NCBI GenBank assembly: GCA_020002185.1
Contig: CM034539.1
Span: forward strand, 1,939,999-2,003,998
DNA from: Paraescarpia echinospica
Lineage: Eukaryota; Annelida; Polychaeta; Sabellida; Siboglinidae
DNA length: 64,000 nucleotides
Direction: 5' to 3'
Positions 36,531 to 45,570 of this stretch are shown here, one piece after another. Position 1 is the stretch's first letter; every line of letters starts with the position of its first letter. The notes beneath the pieces were generated by a model. It saw only the letters and a list, made by a program, of their open reading frames with translations, was not told where the DNA came from and searched no databases. A program made the position numbers and the translations under genes.

Positions 36531-36587
36531 GTGAGCCGCCCGTGTGTAACATCTCCCGATATATTAGCTGCCTGCAGCCAGCGATAG
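36531..36587 (+). CDS. Channel exon 7: 57-bp microexon
   Basis: Acceptor CTGGTTACAG ends at 36530; donor ATAG|GTGAGT at 36587/36588. The frame, using the carried G, reads GEPPVCNISRYISCLQPAI. It lines up with the ASIC segment between the thumb cysteines (GDAPYC...EC...AL), and the phase joins exon 6 and exon 8 exactly. The exon is easy to miss because it is only 19 codons long. Confidence 0.93.
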   Translation: MSRPCVTSPDILAACSQR

Positions 36588-36637
36588 GTGAGTGTATATA
36601 GAAATCAGACGGTCACCAACGCTATAGATATATATAA

Positions 36638-37290
36638 TACCCTGGATTAACCTGCGCTAGATGTGTCATTGCGCGCGCTTTTTCGCCGTGGGGCACCGAA
36701 TACTTCTGTTTTATTATTAGCAGGAACAAAAATGGGTAAATGTTGTTGACATGTTGCCTATCCTAGCCTGGAACTAGGCACTTTCCTTGGCCTTGGTTAG
36801 CCTTAGCAGACCGAGTGTGCAAATGACAAACGTTTCATTAAACATTATTGTTGTGCTGGGTTGGATTCATTATCAGTTACCTCCAAAGTGATCGATGCAC
36901 AACATATTAAAATAGCATTCTGAAGAATTCGTCGGCGTAGCCTTTGATAAGAGTTGTTGTTCTTATTTCACTGTCACTGACTTCAACTTGTCAGTCGTCT
37001 TTGAAACTCGGTCTGGGCCGCGTCGTGACGGCCCGGCTGATTTGACTGTTCTACAGCCAACATCCGAAGTTTTCACTCTTCGTGTTCCCATATTGTTCCT
37101 TGTTCTTCACATTGCACGAAAACTGTGAAATAGTTGAGCGCTATTCTTCATTTGACACGGCTCACAAGTTAATTACTATGCGGACGTGCTATTGTTTATG
37201 TGTATCCACGTGTATTCGCTGCCCCACGGTGAAAAAGCGCGCGCAATGAGACATGTAGCGCCGAAGCAGGGGAGCGGTTAATCCAGGGTA
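36638..37290. mobile_element. MITE-like DNA transposon with TA target duplication
   Basis: Inverted ends: left CCCTGGATTAACCTGCGCTA from 36640, right reverse complement CCCTGGATTAACCGCTCCCC ending at 37288. Both continue to TGTCTCATTGCGCGCGCTTT and CCGTGGGGCA. It is flanked on each side by TA, which would fit a Tc1/mariner-type target duplication, although the longer match AATACCCTGG also extends beyond it. No transposase. About 650 bp, in intron 7. Confidence 0.75.
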
Positions 37291-37659
37291 TTCCACATAT
37301 ATATGCCTACGCTGAGAGTTTTTCGAGCGTGTAATAGATATTAATCGCATAACCCGACACCGAACATCAGACAGAAGACTTTCACCGAATCCGTCGAACA
37401 GGAAGATGCCGTGAACAGGAAGATGCCGTGAACATTCATTGCATCCGTGTACAATTTTGATGGTGTCATTAAGCAAGATTGAAGCAGCGCCATGCCCTGA
37501 CGCTGTAGGCTGTTCACGAAACAAACTCCAGATGACGATCGACGGCATGAGGACTAAAACATTCTGAGTTAGAGCTAAGCCCCAAATCAAAATGTGTGAC
37601 GTCATATTACTGGTGCAGTCACAGTTTTGTTGCATCCACGCGGAGCACTTGCCTATCAA
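37189..37659 (-). CDS. Uncertain minus-strand ORF with signal-peptide-like start
   Basis: An ORF of 156 codons. A second Met at residue 19 starts MTSHILIWGLALTQNVLVLM, a hydrophobic stretch like a signal peptide or TM segment, followed by HGAASILLNDTIKIVHGCNE and FLFDGFGES. A possible donor (GTGAAA) follows FLFDGF near 37382. Downstream of about 37290 it overlaps the MITE, so only 37290-37659 could be original coding sequence. No family recognised; it may be a fossil exon or chance. Confidence 0.25.
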   Translation of the reverse strand: MIGKCSAWMQQNCDCTSNMTSHILIWGLALTQNVLVLMPSIVIWSLFREQPTASGHGAASILLNDTIKIVHGCNECSRHLPVHGIFLFDGFGESLLSDVRCRVMRLISITRSKNSQRRHIYVEYPGLTAPLLRRYMSHCARFFTVGQRIHVDTHKQ

Positions 37660-38238
37660 AGTTCAAAGTCCGTCGAATTTCCGGTTTCAGTTGAACATGA
37701 ACCGAAAACTCAGCCTACGCCTCAGCATTGTCGTTAAATGTGTAGTTAGTCTTATAACAGGGAACCACTGGTGCCATGAAGCGTTAGTTCATTGAGGTAC
37801 TTTATCTTTGAACTAGTTTATCTACATGGGGTAACGCGAATAGTAACATACTCATCTCTCCGTCGCCACGAACCGTTTGTGACTTAGACAATAATATTAT
37901 TACTACAGCGATTAGTGCTAGCAGGAAATGTAAATCGCCAAGTATTATTCGCTTTTTAATATTGTGTTATAATATACGACCCAACTGTTTTCACTTCACA
38001 TCAGTTGTCTATATAACTGCAGTAGAAATACAACAGGAAACTGGTCGTACCGCGGTGCATTGTGGGGAATCTAAACACTTCGATTTGGACATCCACGTTA
38101 TCCACTTTTCTTCTTCTATTCTCTCGCATAAAAAGTCAGCAGCAGTACGGACTTGGTGTTTTCTATTTAACTAGCTGTACAAAAGTGAATCAATGACAGT
38201 TGTTATACATTGCATTTATCGCGTCGTTTGTCTTCCAG
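37291..38238. other. Intron 7 remainder
   Basis: Includes a 19-bp tandem duplication GGAAGATGCCGTGAACA near 37401-37437 and the uncertain minus-strand ORF. Otherwise nothing recognised. Confidence 0.45.
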
Positions 38239-39763
38239 AATCATTCAACACCAACATGTCTCCAAGGTGCAAGTGTCCGCCAGCGTGTGATATCGTGCAT
38301 TACAAGTCGTCCATGAGTTACGCGACCGCCAACAAAAATACCAAAAGCCAACAGGATGTATCTGTCACGTTCCTAAAAAGAGTAAGTGGGCACTTGAACG
38401 AATCGATCGACGTCAAGGAGCGCACGTTGCAAGACAGACGGCAAGCTAACAAAGACGAAGCGCTGCAAATTCACAGTGGACTACCAAAGGATTGGGACTT
38501 CAGAGAAGTATTCTCCCATATCCATGGAAAATGGTTAAAATACTATGATTTCATTAATATTTACAATATTATAATGGGATATGGATTTGAGAACATGCAG
38601 AACATCATCAAGAATGACTTAATCGCTAGTTGGAACAAAATGAATGTACTTGACTGCACATCAGGCTCGCTCGATCTCTCTAAGATACTGAGAGATTCAG
38701 AAGATATGATTAACCAAGAAAGTTGGAGAACAGCCCTACGTCTGCCTCTGGAGGAAAAGCTGATCTGTTCGAAGAGAGCAATGGGTGACTTAGAACGAGT
38801 GCACGACGCGTACAACAAAGGCCTACCGTTAACGAACTACTCGACGACTCCGAAAGGAGCCTACGACACATTGTATCGAACCACTGCATTATTCAAACAA
38901 AGCACGGAAATAAATGAGACGTACATTCGACTCCGAGAAAATATTATGACATATATAGAAAACATATATGGGCTGCTGCGTATTTGTAAAACCAATGATC
39001 GCGTAACTGACATGAGATACGAATACCGTAATTATAGTGATGGATTCCGGCAAACGTCAGTCGAATACGACCGGGAACTAAGATTGTTCGAATTGCTCGT
39101 CATACGACGACCGCTTCAGCGTGTCACAACTAAAACGCGGCATTTCCAAACTTATAAAGTCCTTGGATTTCCAAAAAGTTATAATTTTTATGACACGGGG
39201 AACTACGTGAACAATATCAAGGACAGAATGGTTTCTTATGACTCTGCGTTCCGAAATCTATCCGATAACATTAATGCATATATTTATTATCTGACGTGTG
39301 AAAACGCCAGCAAGTTGTCCTACGCCCGAATGCTTACGACGGATAGATTAAAGCAGACGTTTGAAGAGTATTCAACTTTCATTGAAACAACGAAAGACGA
39401 GATGACTAGAGTGTGGTACGATTCAGAAGGCCTCACAATGGTGACATTAAAAATGGGTATAGACGCCGCAGCGGATCCTTTGTTGAAGGCGCTGTATGCT
39501 AAACTATATGACTACTACAAGGAATCTAGCTATAGGGAGAGACAAACTATGTTTAGATGGATGCGTTTTACCAATGACAGTTCATTGTTTTCGATGCTAG
39601 TGCGAGGTGATGTAGGTGACCTCTTGGAACGCAGTGACGAGCATAAAGTACGATGGATCAATTTTAAAGATAAGTTATTTCGGAATCTAACATCGTTCAA
39701 GGACGTGACGGACAAGATGGAATCCTTCCTACAAACGGCACGTTTAGACGGACATTTTTTCAG
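38239..39763 (+). CDS. Channel exon 8: CKCPPAC motif plus ~478-residue insertion
   Basis: Acceptor TTTGTCTTCCAG ends at 38238; donor CAG|GTATTT at 39763/39764. The first 29 residues are family-like: ESFNTNMSPRCKCPPACDIV, HYKSSMSYAT (to 38327), matching C.C..PC....Y..S. Then about 478 residues follow that I do not recognise, before homology resumes at the first residues of exon 9. The insertion is hydrophilic, rich in Tyr, Arg and Glu, predicted mostly helical by eye, with four cysteines (LDCTS, LICSK, RICKT, LTCEN) and eight N-glycosylation sequons (NES, NYS, NET, NYS, NLS, NAS, NDS, NLT), as expected for extracellular protein. There is no stop in 1525 bases, so the frame appears selected. 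In ASIC1 this place holds the knuckle helix. Confidence 0.92.
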
Positions 39764-39959
39764 GTATTTCATTATCTTATTAACAATTGTGCATTGAACC
39801 ATTTTTGCACATCTATTACACGCCCTTTTCACGCAACCAACCAATAATCAACCTCATCCGAATATATTACACACCTGCACACCACGGATATGTGAATGCA
39901 AACTTTAATTCATTTTCGTAAAGAACAATAATTCAAAACTTCTTTTGAATTTCTTTCAG

Positions 39960-40051
39960 CCACAACTTTCTGGAGCTGAATGTCTACATGCGCGACCTGC
40001 GTGTCCAGGTTTACGAGCAGCGAGTGGCCTACACGCTCATTGATTTGCTAA
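39960..40051 (+). CDS. Channel exon 9: palm strand leading to TM2
   Basis: Acceptor TTTCTTTCAG ends at 39959; donor A|GTAAGG at 40051/40052. The frame reads SHNFLELNVYMRDLRVQVYE, then QRVAYTLIDLLS, corresponding to the family's ILVLDIFFEVL..ETIEQ..AY....LL segment. It joins exon 8 at an Arg/Ser codon boundary and exon 10 at SDIGG. The intron between exons 8 and 9 is only 196 bp, the shortest in the gene. Confidence 0.95.
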
Positions 40052-40367
40052 GTAAGGTTTATTTATATTATAATATTTTGTAAAAAACTAAGGGTAGATT
40101 TAGTTATGTTTTGCCAGATCATTAAACTAGCTCACAATGTTGATGTTACACACTCAGAGATGGTCACTTCTTTATTCCAAATATATGACGTCTATTATTA
40201 TATGATTTTGTTAGATAAATAGCAACAAATAAAATTGTACGTAGAATGATTAGTCATAGCGTTACGCGTGTATTCTTATTTTCTGCTAACAGACAGTATC
40301 TGTAAGCGCCCCGATCTCGACTCCTTTCCCGATTCAGATCGCGTCTCGCGTTTGTTTGAATCACTTT

Positions 40368-41292
40368 AGTAGTATGGTAAGAGGCTGACAACCCTGATAC
40401 CCACAAAATGGTGTAATGTGACGTCATATCTCCTATATTTTAACCAAGGCGATTCCACATTTTTGCTGATTGTTTGACGTTTAGACGATTTGTGTGTTGC
40501 CCCGTTATACCCTATGTACTTAGTGTGTTGTGAGATATACTGTGTGTGAGTATGTATGTTACATAGGGTAGTTTCTCCGAGTTGCTATGTAAAGGATGTG
40601 ATTTTTTTGGTAAAACGTCTTGTTTTAGATGATCCAATCAGTGAACGTGTTGTGAACATGAGATAATGACCGTGTGAGAATTCATTGATTGGTTGTGATG
40701 GGCCCCTTAGTTGCTGGCGCCGCCTATGGGCTTTTTATTTGTAATATTTTATTCTGGAAGTTTCTCTGTGAAAGAATGTAGGAGTAGCAATCCCACCTTT
40801 GGATCGGTTGAGACGCCACCGCTGTGTGCTGGAGAGAGCGCGCGGTAACAGGTGTGGATCGTCGGCTAGAATGTGGTGTATGTTAAGGCGTGGTGAATGA
40901 GAGGATTTTGTAATTCGCCGAATCGGTATCTGTTCGACTTGGTGTGTGCCGGAGCTGGACTAGGTATAGGCCTGGGTTATAGCGAAGTGGACATTTTGTT
41001 CGTAGAAGCGTCGATTGACGCCGCGTTGTTTTTATTGGGGTAAGCGCCGGGCGACGTGCTGTTGTTGTTTGAAGATGGTGGGGCGGCGGCTTTTAACTGG
41101 TAGATCTGACCTGTGCTATATGCGCGAACTGGCAATGGTATTTTTTTTTTCTGTGGTCGTGTGTGATGGTTTAAGGTTTGGGTTAGTCTGTGGAGTGATT
41201 TTATGGCGATAAATCCGATAGGCGAATTTAGCGAGACGAAACATGTGTTTTTTTAGTAAAGTGGATTGTTGTGGCGTTATTGAGAAGTGCAT
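40368..41292 (+). repeat. Left terminal inverted repeat of the Polinton-like element
   Basis: Matches 44258-45016 in reverse complement: GTGTTGCCC, ACCCTATG, GATAATGACCGTGTGAGAAT, GAGAGAGCGC, ATTCGCCGAA, GTTATAGCG and GGCGTTATTGAGAAGTGC in order. The left arm contains an additional ~130 bases near 40705-40835 that the right arm lacks. Confidence 0.9.
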
Positions 41293-41479
41293 GGACATTC
41301 GGCGTGTTTGTTAAACGACTGTAGGGTGTCGATTTTACGGTGAGGGAAAAACCCGGATAATGATAAGGGAATTTAATGAAACACTTAACGCCTTATTTTT
41401 TGCTAATCGACTGTGCGCGAGTGCGCGCGTGCATAAAACCCCGCTAATGTAGGATCGAAAAAAAACAATCGACTACACT

Positions 41480-41780
41480 CATGGCGATGACGTTAGCGAG
41501 CGCTCGGTTTCAAGGCAGACTACGCAAAGTGCTAGTAAACGCCTGGAGTAACTACGACGCTCTCGGAGATGGGACAAACTGACACATATTGGTGGAACTT
41601 ATGCGAAGCGCGAGTAAACGCCGGGAGTAGCTACGACGCTCTCTGATGTGCCAGCAGAACCGAGGCAAATTAAGCGAAGCACGGGTAAACGCCAGGAGTA
41701 ACTACGACGCTCTCGGAGCTGCCTACCGACCCGCCCGTAGACGAACTGACATGTATTGGTGGAACTTATGCGAAGCGCAC
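41480..41780 (+). repeat. About 85-100-bp tandem repeat, three to four copies
   Basis: Units share GCGAAGCRCGNGTAAACGCC, GGAGTARCTACGACGCTCTC and often ACTGACAYRTATTGGTGGAA. It is interior to the Polinton-like element and is GC-rich. Confidence 0.75.
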
Positions 41781-42965
41781 GCCGCGGTCTTCTGCTCCGT
41801 GTCGGCGGCGCCGAGCGCAAGCCGACGCTTCAAACCGCGTCGCGATATTCGCAGCGACCACGATTCTGTGTCGAATCGGCCGGACACAGGCGCGAAGACG
41901 GGTATGTCACACCGGGGCGATCGGCCGCGGGAGCGAACAGGCGCCGGCGCCCGACTGCTAGAGCTATCGACAGGCGGCTTCGGTACCGCGCGCGCCCCGG
42001 GAATGCACATCCGCCGCCGCAGGCCGCGCGACGATGTGCCGACGCGAGATTTTCGGCGTGTAATCCGGCTAAGACATGTGCAGTTAGACTACGTGCGATC
42101 GGCTGCGACTTCAACTTTTACCCCCGCTTCGATCGATATTCCGCCAGAGAATGGCAACCGTTGGTGATATCGCGATGCTGTCTGATGTTCCGTGTCGCCG
42201 GTGCAGAGCGCAAGCCGACAATTCAAATCGCGTCGCGATATTGGAAGCGGCGGCGATTCTGTGGCGGATCGGCCGGACACGGGCGCGAAGACGGCTATGT
42301 CCCACCGGGGCGATAGGCCGCGGGGTGCGAACTGGCGCCAGCGCCCAACTCCTAGAGCTATGGAGACGGGGTTTGCGGCGTCGCGCCTGCCCCGGCAAGC
42401 AGCGTCCGGCGCCATAGATCCCGTGCCGATGTGCCTACCCGAGATGTTCGGCTTGTAATCCGGCTAAGACATATGCAGTTAGACTACTGACGATCGGCTG
42501 CGACTTTCACTTTTACCCGCGCTTTGATCGATGTTCCGCCCTACAATGGCGACATTTGGTGATGCCGCGATGCGGTTTTCTGCTGCGGATCGGCGGCGCA
42601 GAGCGCAAGCCGACGCTTCGAAATTGCGTCGCGATATTCGCAGCCGGCGGCGATCCTTTGGCGGATCTGCCAGACACGGACGCGAAACGGCTATGTCCCA
42701 CCGAGGCGGTCGGCAGCGGGAGCGAACAGGCGCCGGCGCCTGACAGTTAGAGCTATCGAGAGGCGGCTTCGTTGCCGCGCCTGCCTCGGGAAGGGACGCG
42801 CGCCGCCGCAGGCCGCGCGCTGAAGTGCCGACCGGAGATTTTTTGTGTGTATTACGGCTAAGTTAGACTACGGGCGATCGGCTGCGACTTTAACTTTTAC
42901 CCGCGCTTCGATCGATGTTCTGCCACAAAATGGCGACCGTTGGTGGTATCGCGATGCGGTCTTAA
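41760..42965 (+). repeat. About 390-bp GC-rich tandem repeat, three copies
   Basis: GATCGGCTGCGACTT recurs at 42097, 42492 and 42876 (spacing 395 and 384). Each unit also carries GCGCAAGCCGACGCTTC, a TCGCGATATTCG block, ATGTCCCACCGGGGCG, and CTAGAGCTAT. Strikingly CpG-rich compared with the AT-rich introns around it. The scarcity of stop codons in all six frames follows from base composition; I call none of the overlapping ORFs. Confidence 0.85.
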
Positions 42966-42999
42966 ATTCGATGCTGATTATCTTTTATAATTGACAGGA

Positions 43000-43560
43000 C
43001 TTAAAACATTTCATAGTTGGCAGGGCTTAGATATTTTTCATAGTTGCCATGACTTAGACATTTTCATAACTCGTTTATGCAGAACATCTTTAGATTTTTC
43101 GAAAATTCGACTAAATCCTACTCGTTTTCGCATGAAAAGTCTGAAAAATTCGGCATTCCCGTATGGGCGCATATTCGAGTTTTAACTTTTTCACGAGTTA
43201 GGTATGAGGGTCCCCCTCCACAACGGGCCCCCTCCACAACCGGCAACGGGACCCACTCCACAGCCACCACAACCGGCAATGGGCCCCCCTCCAGCAACAG
43301 GTGGAGTTAGACCGTTGTGGAGTAGGGGGCCCCTCACACTGAACTCGTGAAAATTTAAGTCCCGATTATGCGACTATACAGGAATGCCGAATTTTTCTGA
43401 CTTTTCATGCGAAAATGGGTAGGAAAAATCGAAAGATGTACAGCATAGACAAATTATAAAAATGTCTAAGTCATTGCAACTACGAAACATTTCTAAGTCC
43501 TGGCAATTATGAAAAATGTCTACGTCCTGCCAATGAAGAAAGATATTTGGCATCGAGTTT
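43000..43560. repeat. Inverted repeat with GC-rich CCCCTCCACAAC loop
   Basis: Left arm (43000-43200) and right arm (43340-43550) mirror each other: GACTTAGACATTTTCATAA, CATGAAAAGTCTGAAAAATT, CGGCATTCC and TCACGAG. The loop at 43208-43325 is made of repeated CCCCTCCACAAC-type words. This palindrome is nested within the Polinton-like element. Confidence 0.8.
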
Positions 43561-44257
43561 TGTCCAGACTCCTTCGCTAGTCTTGTCTGGACGTGTTTGG
43601 AAAACATACCACTAAATCAATCCTACTACCCAAGAATTGGCGTCGAGGTTTGCCCAGACATGTCTGGACTTGTTTTTGCACCGACGATTGCACAATACCG
43701 TCGTGCAGAATAATGTCTTGAAAAATTGTAAGACCTGACATTGAAAAATATCCTAAGTTACGACAGGAATAAAACAAAAATTACCACGACGCTACCTGTC
43801 GGGTAGTTGGATTGATTTAGCGGTATGTTTTACAAACACGTCCAGACACGGCTAGCTAAAGAGTTTGGGCAAAAACTCGACGCCACATGTCGGGTAATAT
43901 GAGAATCTTCGGGATTGGCTTAGCGGTATGTTTTCCAAACACGTCCACACAATGCTCAAGTCGTAACTTAGATTATATTTTAAGTGGCGACTATTCCTGA
44001 CTATTTTTCAAGAATACTGTTTGTGTTATAACTTTCCAGGTTCTAAATAGGTAGCGCGTGTAAACGGGGAGGGGTAACTAAAATTCTCTTGAGGCGTCTA
44101 ACACATACATTTTGTGATTAAGGACGGTATAGTAAGCTAAAAATCAATAAACAGGAATAGAGTTTCAACGTTGTATTAACTACACGATAATAGGTACAAA
44201 ATACAACAACAAATTGTTCTTAATACATGTAAAGTATTAAAGCTCTTCTTCTAGGCA
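43561..44257. other. Interior of the Polinton-like element with a diverged ~280-bp repeat
   Basis: The phrase 'GTYTGGACGTGTTTGGAAAAC' near 43586 recurs inverted at about 43822 and 43930 (GTTTTACAAACACGTCCAGAC and GTTTTCCAAACACGTCCACAC), with AAAACTCGACGCCA nearby. No coding motif. Confidence 0.55.
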
Positions 44258-45016
44258 CTTCTCAATAACGCCACAACAACCTACTTACCTAAACAAAATT
44301 CCACATATCTCGTCTGGTTAAACTCGCCGACAGTCCCGCCTAGACCGTAAACCATCACACAAGGCCACAAAAAATAAGAATACCATTGCCAATTCGCAAT
44401 TATAGCACATGTCAGATCTCCCATTTAAAAGGCACCGCCCAAACAAAAACAACGACGACCGTCGCTTAGCCGAAACAAACAACTCGTCGATCGATGCTTC
44501 TACTCAGCGGGAAAAAAAATTCCACTCCGCTATAACACATGGCTATGCCTAAACCATCTCCCGCTCACACCACGTCGAATAGATGCCATTTCGGCGAATT
44601 CCTAAAACCTCTGATTCAGCACGCCTTACTATAGACCACATCCTAGCCTACGATGCAAACCTAATACCATGCGCTCTCTCCAAAACAAAACGGCGGGGGT
44701 CCTCACAAGCAACCAAAGAATTCTCACACGGTCATTATCTCACATTCACAACACAGTCACTGAATGGATCATCTAACTCAAGACGTTTTACCCAGAAAAA
44801 CACACATCCATTACACAGCAACTCGGAAAAATTACCCTATCCAACACACACACAGTACTATCTCACAACACACTAAGTGCATAGGGTACAACCGGGCAAC
44901 ACACGAATCGTCTAAACGTCATACAATCCGCAAAAATGTGGAATCGCCTTGGTTAAAAGATAGGAGATACGACATCATTTTATACAATTTCGTTGTCAGC
45001 CTCTTACCACACTACT
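44258..45016 (-). repeat. Right terminal inverted repeat of the Polinton-like element
   Basis: Reverse complement of the left arm at 40368-41292, ending CCACACTACT followed by the target duplication CACTTT. Confidence 0.9.
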
Positions 45017-45030
45017 CACTTTGACTTCCC

Positions 45031-45162
45031 ATTGCGCCAAGCACGCAGTAGGGATTCAAGCACGCGTCTCGATTATCCAATAATGAAAAGTTTTGATTGT
45101 TGGACCAGCAAATCGCGTGCTTGATTCCCTACTTCGTGTTTGGCACAATACAGAGTGATTTA
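45031..45162. repeat. Hairpin (foldback MITE-like) with ~36-bp stem
   Basis: ATTGCGCCAAGCACGCAGTA, GGGATTCAAGCACGCG is followed after a ~45-base loop by CGCGTGCTTGATTCCCTACT and TCGTGTTTGGCACAAT, its near-perfect reverse complement. It sits 15 bases outside the right end of the Polinton-like element. Confidence 0.85.
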
Positions 45163-45570
45163 TTTGTGGCTAACATACTGGTCAGGGCGATGATGCTTGT
45201 CCAAAAAGCGGCCAACTTTTTTGAATTCAGCGCTGTTTGTCGGTCGTGTTCCATTCAAACGATCTGCGGAGTTACATTTTATGTCGAGTGATGTGCAGGA
45301 AAAACTGTTCCAAAGCCACGTTGTGTCTTTTATGGACGTAACAATTCTACACCAACGAAGAAGCGGCGATTAATCACGTAGATTTAGCTAACTACTTTGG
45401 TCTCTAGCTCTGCCAAAACTCCCATCATTACAAAACGTATATCACAATATACACTTTGCAGTATATATCAAAACAACTTGCATAAACGAAAATTGCTTAA
45501 TCAGCTAACAAAATAGCATTAGGAACGTTAGCAAATGATTCACTGAAAGTATTAGACGAATTGCCATTTT

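Larger units (their letters stand above)
40368..45016. mobile_element. Polinton/Maverick-like non-autonomous element, 4.65 kb
   Basis: The left end AGTAGTATGGTAAGAGGCTG and right end (reverse complement) AGTAGTGTGGTAAGAGGCTG are the tips of inverted repeats about 760-925 bp long. CACTTT directly precedes the element (40362-40367) and directly follows it (45017-45022), a perfect 6-bp target duplication. Long terminal inverted repeats, AG...CT ends and 6-bp duplications are the signature of Polinton/Maverick elements, but none of their genes is visible in the 3-kb interior, which is tandem repeats and a palindrome. It lies within channel intron 9. Family name is an inference from the ends. Confidence 0.7.

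Noticed and set aside
41646..42743. Overlapping Arg/Ala-rich ORFs in several frames on both strands
   Set aside because: High GC content and ~390-bp tandem repetition explain the scarcity of stops; reading frames do not agree between repeat copies.
45097..45291. Short ORF ending CRSCSIQTICGVTFYVE
   Set aside because: It starts within the hairpin element and has no recognisable domain; too short to support.
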